Positions 8,459-16,725 of a stretch of DNA of 64,000 nucleotides are shown piece by piece (the first letter of the stretch is position 1; each line of letters opens with the position of its first letter). Source of the DNA: an uncultured Clostridia bacterium. Lineage in GTDB: Bacteria; Bacillota; Clostridia; Oscillospirales; Ruminococcaceae. Location: NCBI GenBank assembly GCA_944386805.1, contig CALXCO010000083.1:1-64000 (forward strand), given 5' to 3'. A program made the position numbers and the translations under genes. Below the pieces are notes generated by a model. The model was not told where the DNA came from. It ran no database searches and saw only the letters and a list, made by a program, of their open reading frames with translations.

Positions 8459-9607
8459 TTAAACGTCCAGCGCATGACCGCAGTTCAGATTGCGGCCTTT
8501 CCACAGCTTTTTCATCGTCCAGTCTTCATCGGGTGCGCTCCAGAACGGGTCATTTTCATCCAGACCCAGCGGAAGGAAGACCGCACTGCACAGGTACAGG
8601 CTGCCGGTGGAGATATAGCGTTCCCCCATCCCCGGCTGATGTCCGCAGACGCCGATTTGCAGCCAGCCGTTTTGGTCAAACATGTCGTCAAAGGAGAGGA
8701 TGTTCTTCATCACAGCCGTCAGCGCACAGCGGACCTGAGCGGGTGTCATGCCGTCTTCCAGCTTATGGTGATATGCTGCCATCGCCAGCGCATGGAATGC
8801 GCCAAAACGGTAGGTCAGCGACCGGCCGACCAGCGGATAGGTACCTTCGGGTGAGATCAGCTGTTCCTGATGGGTCGCGTAGTGGGAGGCGCGCAGCCAT
8901 GCAGTTTGCGCAAAGTCTTTCCAGTCGTCGAACTCGTCCCGCATCTCTGCCAGAACGTCCAGCAGCATCGGCTGAATGACGAAGCTGTTGTAATAATCCA
9001 GATGGAAGGTGTCGCCGTCGCCATACCACCCGTCGCCTTTGTACCATTCTGCGTGTTTGAGCAGCGCGTAGTCAATCCGCATCGGGTCCCAGTCAGGTGC
9101 ACCCGCATGGTGCAGCAGACATTCGATCATCGCCGAAAACAGCAGCCAGTTGCATTTATATGGACGCCGGGAGCGGGTCTGACGCATTGCGTCCAGTACC
9201 CGCTCTTTGGTTTGTCCGTCCAACGGTTCCCAAAGCTCTTTGGGTGCACGCAGGATACCCTGTGCGAGAAAAGCGGCGTCGACGATTGGCTGATCGCCTT
9301 CAGAAAAGTTCATACGATCCTTTGCATCCGGGTCGGCCGCGACCCGGATACACTGACGGACCAGCTCTGCATATTTTTGGCGGAGCTGGTCTTCCTGTTC
9401 CGAGACCGGCCTGCCAGCCAGCCAGGGCGCGATTCCGGTCAGGATGCGCCCGAAAGCTTCAAGATAGGTATAGTTCTCACGGTCGTTTACGTCCGGCTGG
9501 CATTCCACCGGCATTTCCTGTCGGAGACAGTCTCTGGACAGCGCGTCCAATACCGGGGTTACAATTTTGAGCATATTGTCCAGCCAATATTTTCTAACCG
9601 GATTCAT
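8459..9607 (-). CDS. DUF2264 protein, probable glycoside hydrolase
   Basis: About 382-residue alpha-helical protein matching DUF2264, a family with an (alpha/alpha)6-type fold; some members are classed with exo-acting glycosidases for uronic acids. Visible conserved blocks are YKGDGWYGDGDTFHLDYYN and GRSLTYRFGAFHALA. No signal peptide, so it acts on imported sugars. ATG 9607 has AGAGG 6 bases upstream; ATG 9613 would be too close to that site. It lies between an AraC gene and a TIM-barrel gene in one operon. Confidence 0.75.
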   Translation of the reverse strand: MNPVRKYWLDNMLKIVTPVLDALSRDCLRQEMPVECQPDVNDRENYTYLEAFGRILTGIAPWLAGRPVSEQEDQLRQKYAELVRQCIRVAADPDAKDRMNFSEGDQPIVDAAFLAQGILRAPKELWEPLDGQTKERVLDAMRQTRSRRPYKCNWLLFSAMIECLLHHAGAPDWDPMRIDYALLKHAEWYKGDGWYGDGDTFHLDYYNSFVIQPMLLDVLAEMRDEFDDWKDFAQTAWLRASHYATHQEQLISPEGTYPLVGRSLTYRFGAFHALAMAAYHHKLEDGMTPAQVRCALTAVMKNILSFDDMFDQNGWLQIGVCGHQPGMGERYISTGSLYLCSAVFLPLGLDENDPFWSAPDEDWTMKKLWKGRNLNCGHALDV

Positions 9608-9675
9608 ATTCATCCTCTTTTCGTTGTATGGAATACAGTATCAGCCGTCCGGCTGCTTTACCGGCAGACGGACGT

Positions 9676-10488
9676 TTATCCCAGGCCGTGCTGCTGGCGG
9701 AACTGATTGGGCGACAGGCCGGAGTAGCTCTTAAAGGCACGGATAAAGTTGTTGACATCCCCAAAGCCGCAGCGGTAGGCAATCTGGGAAACCTGTAACT
9801 GAGTCGTTTCCAGCAGTTCCTGCGCATAGGAGAGCCGGTTGAGCAGGATATACTGTTTGGGGCTGTAGCCGACCTGTTGTTTAAAGACGTGGGTCAGGTA
9901 GGAATGGTTGATATAAAACTCCTGTGCAATCTGGGAAATCTTCAGATCTTCGGCAAAATGCTGCTCGATATACTGTTGGATATCCCGGATACGGCTGCCG
10001 GTGTTGTTTTCCAGTGCCGTGAAGTTTTGGGGACATGCCCGGTAGACCAGAATTAGCAGCTGTTCCAGCAGGTTTTTGACCATATGCTGGGCATAAGGTG
10101 CGCTGCTTTCCCATTCATCCTTTAATCTGGCAAAAATCCGCTCCGGTTCATCCCCAAATGCCTGCAACGATACACAATGGGAAAATCCCGCAGGACGGTT
10201 GCGGAAGATACCCGGCAGAACCGACGTCGGAAATATCCGTTCCAGTTCTGCCGCCTGTACCATCGCAAAATACCGCCGGTAGGGTGTTTGGCGGATACGG
10301 ATTTCATGCGGCTCATAGCTGCTGATAAATACAATCGAGTTTTTGGAGGCGAGATACCGACGTCCGTCAATCCAGAACTCCGCCTCTCCTTCACAGACCA
10401 GCACCATCTCACAGGACAGGTGATAATGGCTGTGGGGAGACTGCCCGGTATCGCTGTATCGCAGCTGAGAGATCAATGCGGATTTCAT
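9676..10488 (-). CDS. AraC-family transcriptional regulator
   Basis: 270 residues. An N-terminal cupin domain (about 15-80, HSHYHLSCEMVLVCEGEAEF) precedes two C-terminal helix-turn-helix motifs (about 170-265, ending YSGLSPNQFRQQ). The start ATG overlaps the stop of the upstream dehydrogenase by 4 bases (ATGA), so the two are translationally coupled. A regulator placed inside the operon suggests feedback on its own promoter, possibly through the elements at 12325-12351. Confidence 0.9.
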   Translation of the reverse strand: MKSALISQLRYSDTGQSPHSHYHLSCEMVLVCEGEAEFWIDGRRYLASKNSIVFISSYEPHEIRIRQTPYRRYFAMVQAAELERIFPTSVLPGIFRNRPAGFSHCVSLQAFGDEPERIFARLKDEWESSAPYAQHMVKNLLEQLLILVYRACPQNFTALENNTGSRIRDIQQYIEQHFAEDLKISQIAQEFYINHSYLTHVFKQQVGYSPKQYILLNRLSYAQELLETTQLQVSQIAYRCGFGDVNNFIRAFKSYSGLSPNQFRQQHGLG

Positions 10489-11495
10489 GCCATTGTTTCC
10501 AGCATTTTGAGGGAGACTTCATACCGGCAGTCTTTCCCCTCAATCAGCGCCTGATATTCATCCGCCATATATTCGCCCATCCGGGACACTTCCTGGTTCA
10601 TGCTGCCGGCGATATGGGGGGTCAGGATGACATTTTCCATCGTCAGCAGCGGGCTGTCCGCCTGCGGCGGTTCCGGCCAGGTGACGTCCAGCAGTGCCGT
10701 CCGGTCAGGGCATTCCCGCAGCGCACGGACGAGGTCTTCTTCCACCACCTGTGCACCACGGCCGGTGTTGATAAAAACGCCATTGGGTTTCATCCGGGAG
10801 AATTGCCGGTAGCCGAGCATTCGCTGGGTGGTGGGGAGGTTGGCGATATGGTTGGAGATGATCTGACATTCCGAGAAGATTTCGTCCAGACCGGCGCGGG
10901 TTGCACCCAGCGCCGCCGGTTTTTCGTCACTGGCAAACGGGTCGTAAACCAGCACCTCAAACGCATACTGTCTCAGCATCTTTGCGACCAGTGAACCGAT
11001 CATACCGGCACCCAGCAGGCCGACTTTTACATGGTAGTTGCAGGGCAGCGAACCGCTGAACTGTGCGAACGCTTCCCGGCCGCCGGTTTGCTGCCGCCGC
11101 ATCCCCAGAAAGTACCCTTTGCCGGACAGGACAATCTCTGCCACCGTAAATTCAGCGACCGGCACTGCGTTTGCAGCCCACGCACTGAAAACCCGGATGC
11201 CACAGTTTAAATAGGGACGTACAAACTGCTGTACCGAACCAGCCGCATAAAAGACCGCCTTTAATGCCGGAAAATATTCCAGGATGACCTCCTCGCTCAG
11301 GGCGGGCATTCCCCAGGTCGAAAAAAGGTATTCTGTTTTTGCCAGCCGTTCCCGGTGCTGTTCCAATTCAGAGGATAGAATCACTTCATCTGGCAGGTCA
11401 AGCGTTTCCCGCAGCCGTGCGATGGTTGCCGGGTCAAATGCAGTGAAAATTTTGTGGTCGGGTGAAGAGTTGATAAAAGCCGCCGGTGTTTTCAT
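10485..11495 (-). CDS. D-isomer-specific 2-hydroxyacid dehydrogenase
   Basis: 336-residue NAD-dependent dehydrogenase. The nucleotide-binding motif is VGLLGAGMIGS. The family's catalytic Arg (NTGRGAQ), Glu (DVTWPEPP) and His (LTPHIAGS) are all present. The start ATG comes 1 base after the stop of the upstream TIM-barrel gene. It would reduce a 2-keto acid or oxidise a 2-hydroxy acid derived from the sugar; the exact substrate is unknown. Confidence 0.88.
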   Translation of the reverse strand: MKTPAAFINSSPDHKIFTAFDPATIARLRETLDLPDEVILSSELEQHRERLAKTEYLFSTWGMPALSEEVILEYFPALKAVFYAAGSVQQFVRPYLNCGIRVFSAWAANAVPVAEFTVAEIVLSGKGYFLGMRRQQTGGREAFAQFSGSLPCNYHVKVGLLGAGMIGSLVAKMLRQYAFEVLVYDPFASDEKPAALGATRAGLDEIFSECQIISNHIANLPTTQRMLGYRQFSRMKPNGVFINTGRGAQVVEEDLVRALRECPDRTALLDVTWPEPPQADSPLLTMENVILTPHIAGSMNQEVSRMGEYMADEYQALIEGKDCRYEVSLKMLETMA

Positions 11496-11496
11496 A

Positions 11497-12276
11497 TCAG
11501 GTCGCTCCTTCCAGTTCGTTCAGCCGGTTCAGCCAGCTGTGCAGCGTTTTTGCGTCTTCAAACAGGGCGTCGTCCCGGTCGTCCTGTACAAATTCGAGAA
11601 TCAGGTCACGCTCTTTGCCGTCCTTCCGGATATGGGACAGGTATTCCATCCAGCGTTCTGTCCCGTCCGCCAGCGGATGGCGGACATTTGCGCCGGTCCA
11701 GGTGAAGACATGGACGTTGGTCATATAGGGGAGCAGGGCGTCAATTTCCGCCAGCTGTTCAGATTGGGTGATGTCCGGGTTGGGCTGCCAGTAGCTGGAC
11801 AGATTGGGGTGGTTTGCGGTTTTTAGCAGGACGAGTGCGCCTTCGATCGTCTGGGTAGCGGTTCCACGGTGGTACTCAAACGAAATCCGGATGTTTTCTT
11901 TTCCAGCCAGTTCTGCCGCCTGGGCAAATCTGTGGGCAAGCGACGCGAATTCTTCAGGCGTACTTTCCTCATAGGTTTTATGCCCGGCCCATACCCGGAT
12001 GACCGGCGCGCCCAGCGCTTTTGCGGTCGCAAGGACCGCTCCGAAATCTTCGGTTTCGCCGCCGTGATAATAGGACCCGTATGACAGCACTTGCAGTCCG
12101 GCTGCATGTGTTTTTTCGGCAGTTTTGGCAGCGAGCCGGACATCACCGGGAGGGAGGTGGACGTCTCCGCCCCATTCGATGCCGGACAGCCCGGCCTGCC
12201 GGGTGATGGCGATAATTTCATCGATTGATTTCTGGCGGAACGTGACCGAAGTCAGTCCGATCCTGAACTTGTGCAT
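11497..12276 (-). CDS. Sugar isomerase/epimerase-like TIM barrel
   Basis: 259-residue xylose-isomerase-like TIM barrel and first gene of the leftward operon. Candidate metal ligands are the Glu in SFEYHRG, the Glu and Asp near TQSEQLAEID, the His in NVHVFTW and the Glu in LILEFVQDD. The ATG at 12276 follows AAAGGA by 8 bases; a longer frame to 12300 has no good site. Only the fold is clear; a 3-oxo-sugar or keto-sugar substrate is inferred from the neighbours. Confidence 0.75.
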   Translation of the reverse strand: MHKFRIGLTSVTFRQKSIDEIIAITRQAGLSGIEWGGDVHLPPGDVRLAAKTAEKTHAAGLQVLSYGSYYHGGETEDFGAVLATAKALGAPVIRVWAGHKTYEESTPEEFASLAHRFAQAAELAGKENIRISFEYHRGTATQTIEGALVLLKTANHPNLSSYWQPNPDITQSEQLAEIDALLPYMTNVHVFTWTGANVRHPLADGTERWMEYLSHIRKDGKERDLILEFVQDDRDDALFEDAKTLHSWLNRLNELEGAT

Positions 12277-12324
12277 AGATGTCATCCTTTCCGGCTGCAA
12301 AGATTTATTTTATATCTGTCTTTC

Positions 12325-12351
12325 AGGATACTGTATTCTTACGGGAAATTG
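12325..12351 (-). promoter_or_regulatory. Promoter with TTTCCCGTAA activator-like element
   Basis: On the minus strand CAATTTCCCGTAA precedes a -10-like TATCCT (12325-12330), about 50 bases upstream of the TIM-barrel start at 12276. The core matches the element before the C-glycoside operon; the distance to the -10 is 8 bases here and 6 there. Confidence 0.45.
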
Positions 12352-12371
12352 TCTGCATTTCTTGTCCAAAG

Positions 12372-12430
12372 ATATGTAAAATTTGCGGGGTCGTCAAAAG
12401 CCGATCTCAAAAAAAGCAAATTTTACATAT
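12372..12430. promoter_or_regulatory. 15-bp perfect inverted repeat between divergent operons
   Basis: ATATGTAAAATTTGC (12372-12386) is repeated as its exact reverse complement at 12416-12430, 29 bases apart. It lies between the leftward operon (start 12276) and the rightward OYE operon (start 12548). The centre-to-centre distance of 44 bases is near four helical turns, which suits a regulator binding two faces and looping or controlling both promoters. Confidence 0.5.
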
Positions 12431-12547
12431 GGAAGCCAAAGCAAAGCCTACACATGATTTTAGTTTTATTTTATCATAAAACCAGTAGAAGACAAGCGGG
12501 TTTTGGAAAATCCGTCAACCCGGAGCCAAATCAGGGAGGAATACAGT

Positions 12548-13864
12548 ATGTTTCATTACAAAACACTGGAAGAGTTAAAACAGGAAATCGCCGCCGAAAA
12601 TTTGTCTGTTCCGTTTGGGGACGAGGCGGTTTTGCGGGAACCGGTGACCGTCGGCAGCAAAACCATTGCCAACCGGATCGCAATTCAGCCGATGGAGGGC
12701 TGTGACGGCACCGCCGACGGCAAACCCGATGAGCTGACACTCCGTCGGTATGACAAATTTGCCGCCAGTGGAGCCGGGCTGATCTGGGAGGAAGCGACGG
12801 CAGTCTGGGAAGAAGGACGCGCCAACCCTCGCCAGCTTTGGATTAAAGAGGAAAATCTCGACGCATTCCGGGCGATGAACGACCGGATTCGGGAAATCTC
12901 GATCAAAAAGCACGGCTTTGCACCGGTGATCATCATGCAGGCGACCCATTCGGGCCGATACAGCAAACCGAAAGGAGTCCCGGCACCGCTGATTGCCTAT
13001 AACAATCCGCTGTTTGAAAAGGATACCCCCATTTCACAGGACCGTATCGTCACCGACGATTATCTGCACCGTCTGACCGAACGGATGGGAGAGGCGGCCC
13101 ATCTCGCCGAAAAGGCCGGGTTTGACGGGGTGGACATCAAGTCCTGCCACCGCTACCTTGGGAGTGAGCTGCTCTCTGCCTACAACCGTCCCGGCGATTT
13201 TGGCGGCAGCTTTGAAAATCGTACCCGGTTTCTGCGGGAAAGCGTGATGGCGGCAAAGGCATCGGTCAGCAGCGGATTTCTGGTCACCTCACGCCTGAAT
13301 ATCTACGACGGTTTTCCCTACCCGTATGGTTTTGGCGTCAGCCCGGACGGCGGCCTGACCCCTGATCTGTCCGAACCGGTCAAACTGGTCGGGATTCTGC
13401 ACAACCAGCTGGGATTGGACCTGCTGGACATCACCATCGGCAACCCCTATGTCAATCCCCATGTCAACCGTCCTGCCGACTGGCAGCCCTATCCGATTCC
13501 GGAAAATCCGCTGGTCGGTGTCCAGCGGATGCTCGACTGCATGAAGACCGTCCAGACAGCTTATCCCGATTTGACAGTCATCGGCTCCGGTATCAGCTAT
13601 CTGCGGCAGTTTGCCGGTCAGATGGCAGCCGGTGCGGTCGAGAACGGCTATTATAAAATTGCCGGGTTTGGACGGATGGCGTTTGCCTACCCGACGTTTG
13701 CCGAAGATATCCTGTCCGGGAAGGGAATGGACGCCGGTCAGTGCTGCATCTCCTGCGGCAAATGTTCGCAGCTGATGCGGCTGGGGTCCAAAGCAGGGTG
13801 TGTCGTCCGCGACCGGATTTATACCGACCTTTACCGTGAGGCGGTCAAACAGTCCAACCAGTAA
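12548..13864 (+). CDS. Old-yellow-enzyme-family NADH:flavin oxidoreductase
   Basis: 438-residue FMN-binding TIM barrel of the 2,4-dienoyl-CoA reductase / OYE group. Supporting motifs are IAIQPMEG near the N-terminus, MQATHSGRYS, the GFDGVDIKSCHRYLGSELLS block, and a C-terminal cysteine cluster CCISCGKCSQL that normally holds a 4Fe-4S centre. The usual C-terminal FAD/NAD domain is absent, so another protein, perhaps the FAD gene two places downstream, must supply electrons. The ATG at 12548 follows GGGAGGA. It heads an operon with an SDR and a flavoprotein and would reduce an activated double bond. Confidence 0.85.
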   Translation: MFHYKTLEELKQEIAAENLSVPFGDEAVLREPVTVGSKTIANRIAIQPMEGCDGTADGKPDELTLRRYDKFAASGAGLIWEEATAVWEEGRANPRQLWIKEENLDAFRAMNDRIREISIKKHGFAPVIIMQATHSGRYSKPKGVPAPLIAYNNPLFEKDTPISQDRIVTDDYLHRLTERMGEAAHLAEKAGFDGVDIKSCHRYLGSELLSAYNRPGDFGGSFENRTRFLRESVMAAKASVSSGFLVTSRLNIYDGFPYPYGFGVSPDGGLTPDLSEPVKLVGILHNQLGLDLLDITIGNPYVNPHVNRPADWQPYPIPENPLVGVQRMLDCMKTVQTAYPDLTVIGSGISYLRQFAGQMAAGAVENGYYKIAGFGRMAFAYPTFAEDILSGKGMDAGQCCISCGKCSQLMRLGSKAGCVVRDRIYTDLYREAVKQSNQ

Positions 13865-13899
13865 ACGGCAGAATATTAGATAAAAGGAGTGTATCTGTG

Positions 13900-14670
13900 A
13901 TGAAAAAGGTCGCCATTGTCACCGGTGCCCGGCGTGGAATCGGGCTGGCCATTGCCAGAAAAATGCTGTCGGAAGGATATCTCACGGTGCTGTGTGCCGT
14001 GACGCCGGAAACGGAAGTGACTGGTCTGATGGAAGAGCTGAACCAGCTGGGAGAAGCATACTATTATACCTGTGATATTTCCAGCGCCGAAAACCGGGAA
14101 CGTCTGCTGGATACCGTGCTGGAACGGTTCGGACGAATCGATGTACTGGTCAACAACGCCGGCGTTGCCTGCAAAGTCCGGCTGAATATCCTCGAAACAA
14201 CCCCGGAGAGCTTTGAACGGCTGATGAAGGTCAACTGTGAAGGGACCTTCTTTATGTGCCAGGGAGCGGCCAACTGGATGATTGCCTGCCAGAAAAAACA
14301 GCTGCCGGATTATACTCCGCGCATCGTCAATATTTCGTCCATCTCCGCCTACACCTCCTCGACCTCGCGTGGGGAATACTGCATTTCAAAAGCAGGCATT
14401 TCGATGGTCACCCAGCTGTTTGCCGATGAACTGGCCGACTATGGTATCCCGGTATTCGAAGTCCGTCCCGGCATCATTGCGACCGATATGACGGCGGTCG
14501 TCCACGAAAAATACGAGAAGATGATTGCAGAAGGTGTCACCCCGATTCGCCGGTTCGGACAGCCGGAGGATGTCGCAAACTGTGTACTGGCGGCAGTCTC
14601 CGGGCTGCTGGATTTTGGCACCGGTACCGTTCTCAATGCCGACGGCGGGTTCCATATCCGGCGGCTGTAA
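13900..14670 (+). CDS. Short-chain dehydrogenase/reductase
   Basis: 256-residue classical SDR. The cofactor motif TGARRGIG, the NNAG block and the catalytic Ser (NISSIS) with Tyr-Lys (EYCISKAG) are all intact. The start follows AAAAGGAG; a GTG directly upstream (13897) is possible. It lies 35 bases after the OYE gene and 20 bases before the flavoprotein. It would reduce a ketone or oxidise an alcohol on the same substrate line; the substrate is unknown. Confidence 0.9.
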   Translation: MKKVAIVTGARRGIGLAIARKMLSEGYLTVLCAVTPETEVTGLMEELNQLGEAYYYTCDISSAENRERLLDTVLERFGRIDVLVNNAGVACKVRLNILETTPESFERLMKVNCEGTFFMCQGAANWMIACQKKQLPDYTPRIVNISSISAYTSSTSRGEYCISKAGISMVTQLFADELADYGIPVFEVRPGIIATDMTAVVHEKYEKMIAEGVTPIRRFGQPEDVANCVLAAVSGLLDFGTGTVLNADGGFHIRRL

Positions 14671-14690
14671 GGCGGCGGGGAGGATGACGG

Positions 14691-16658
14691 ATGAAATTTG
14701 TAGAGCATAACGGCCAGAAAATTGCCATCCTGTCGCTGGATACGCTGGTCATCGGTTCCGGGTGCGCCGGGTTTAATGCGGCGGATACCCTGTACGATCT
14801 GGGACGGCGCCAGATTGCGATTCTGACCGAAGGGGTCCGGATGGGGACTTCCCGCAACACCGGCAGCGACAAGCAGACCTATTATAAACTTTCCCTCTGT
14901 TCGGATGCACAGGACAGCATCTATCTGCTGGCGAAAAACCTGTTTGACGGCGGCAGTGTCAACGGCGACACTGCACTGGCGGAAGCCGCCGGTTCGTTGC
15001 GGTCGTTTATGAAGCTGGTCAATCTGGGCGTGCCCTTTCCGACCAACCGGTATGGGGAATACGTCGGGTACAAGACCGACCATGACCCATACCGCCGGGC
15101 GACCTCCTGCGGACCGCTGACGTCGAAGATGATGACGGAAAAGCTGGAAGCGTCGGTCAACCGCAAACAGATCCCGATTTACGACCGGATGCAGGCGGTC
15201 CGGCTGATTACTGAGGACAACCATATCAAGGGTGTGCTCGCCATCGACCTTAACCGCCTTTCCGAATCCGACTGGGGGATGACGGTCTTTCTCTGCAATC
15301 AGGTCATTCTGGCGACCGGCGGTCCTGCGATTGTCTATCAGGCCTCTGTTTATCCCGAAAGTCAGACCGGCATGACCGGCATGGCACTGGAAGCAGGCGC
15401 CGCCGGATGCAATTTGCAGGAATGGCAGTATGGGCTGGCGTCGGTCGGCTTCCGTTGGAACGTCTCCGGCAGTTACCAGCAGGTCCTGCCGCGCTATATC
15501 GCGGTAGACCGCGACGGACATGAGCGGGAATTCCTGCCCGAATACTTTGAGACGCCGCAGCAGGCACTGGACATGGTCTTCCTCAAAGGGTACCAGTGGC
15601 CTTTTGACACCAGCAAAATTGCCGGTTCTTCGATCATCGACCTGATCGTCCATCACGAAGTGGTGGACAAGGGAAACCGGGTGTACCTGGATTTTCGCAC
15701 CGACCCGATCGGACTGGAAAACGGGTTCGACCGACTGGGAGAGGAAGCACGCTATTATTTGCAGCGCAGCGGCGCCTTGCTGAAAACCCCAATCGCACGG
15801 CTGGCACAGATGAACCAGAAAGCGATTGACCTGTATGCGTCGCATGGAATTGACCTGTATCATCAGCCGCTGGAGATTGCCGTCTGTGCCCAGCACAACA
15901 ACGGCGGACTTGCAATCGACCTCGACTGGCAGACGACGGTAAAAGGACTGTACGCGGCCGGTGAGGTCGCCGGTACCTTTGGCATTGCACGTCCGGGCGG
16001 TTCTGCCCTCAATTCGACGCAGGTCGGCTCCCAGCGTGCAGCCGAGCATATCGCCGATACAACCCCCGATTCCCGTCCGGCCGAGGAATGGTCGGGCGCA
16101 GTCAGAACCGGGACGATTGAACTATTGGAACAGATGCGGCAGCTGCTGGACGGCGGCGAACAGCCGGTCGTAAGCCAGCGGACCGCCTTTCAGCGTGAGA
16201 TGACCTGTCAGGCGGCGGAGATTCGCTCCCGTGACGGAATCGAACAGACCGGTCGGAAGGTGATGGACACCCTTGTCGGCTTTTATCGGGAGACAAAGGC
16301 GGCTTCACCGCTCGAACTGCCCTTTGCCTTCAAAAACCGGGATATGCTGGTCGTTCAGCAGGCGATGCTGTCGGCGATGCTCTGCACCGGGCCTGCCTGC
16401 GGCAGCAGAGGTTCGGCACTGATGCTGTCGGAAAACGGCAGCGATATCTCGTTTGTCGGTCTGACCGGCAGGGAGGAACTGTCTGCCTACCGGTACTGTC
16501 CCGGAAATGGAACCCACCGCGGCGATTGGGTGCGGACCATCTGGACAGAGGGGCAGTGTACCTCCGGGTTTGTGCCGGTCAGGCCGCTGCCGAAAACCGA
16601 TGACTGGTTTGAAACGGTCTGGAACGAGTATCTCCAGTATACCGCACACCGTCAGTAA
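14691..16658 (+). CDS. FAD-dependent fumarate-reductase-like flavoprotein
   Basis: 655 residues. The N-terminal dinucleotide-binding motif is VIGSGCAGFNAA. The C-terminal FAD loop, GLYAAGEVAGTFG followed by ARPGGSALNSTQVGS, is the pattern of fumarate reductase / L-aspartate oxidase flavoproteins. It lacks a heme or secretion domain and should be cytoplasmic. As third gene of the OYE-SDR-FAD operon, it may reduce a conjugated bond or pass electrons to the OYE protein. The gene set resembles the reductase, dehydrogenase and flavoprotein trio of gut isoflavone reduction, but I see no direct proof of that substrate. Confidence 0.82.
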   Translation: MKFVEHNGQKIAILSLDTLVIGSGCAGFNAADTLYDLGRRQIAILTEGVRMGTSRNTGSDKQTYYKLSLCSDAQDSIYLLAKNLFDGGSVNGDTALAEAAGSLRSFMKLVNLGVPFPTNRYGEYVGYKTDHDPYRRATSCGPLTSKMMTEKLEASVNRKQIPIYDRMQAVRLITEDNHIKGVLAIDLNRLSESDWGMTVFLCNQVILATGGPAIVYQASVYPESQTGMTGMALEAGAAGCNLQEWQYGLASVGFRWNVSGSYQQVLPRYIAVDRDGHEREFLPEYFETPQQALDMVFLKGYQWPFDTSKIAGSSIIDLIVHHEVVDKGNRVYLDFRTDPIGLENGFDRLGEEARYYLQRSGALLKTPIARLAQMNQKAIDLYASHGIDLYHQPLEIAVCAQHNNGGLAIDLDWQTTVKGLYAAGEVAGTFGIARPGGSALNSTQVGSQRAAEHIADTTPDSRPAEEWSGAVRTGTIELLEQMRQLLDGGEQPVVSQRTAFQREMTCQAAEIRSRDGIEQTGRKVMDTLVGFYRETKAASPLELPFAFKNRDMLVVQQAMLSAMLCTGPACGSRGSALMLSENGSDISFVGLTGREELSAYRYCPGNGTHRGDWVRTIWTEGQCTSGFVPVRPLPKTDDWFETVWNEYLQYTAHRQ

Positions 16659-16674
16659 TGTTATATATCGATAG

Positions 16675-16711
16675 AAAAGGCCGGATTCCCAAAACGGGAA
16701 TCCGGCCTTTT
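16675..16711. terminator. Bidirectional terminator between convergent genes
   Basis: Perfect 16-base-pair stem, AAAAGGCCGGATTCCC with its reverse complement, and a 5-base loop. A-run and T-run flanks make it work both ways, between the flavoprotein stop and the serine hydrolase stop. Confidence 0.92.
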
Positions 16712-16725
16712 GCAAGGTTCGGCGT

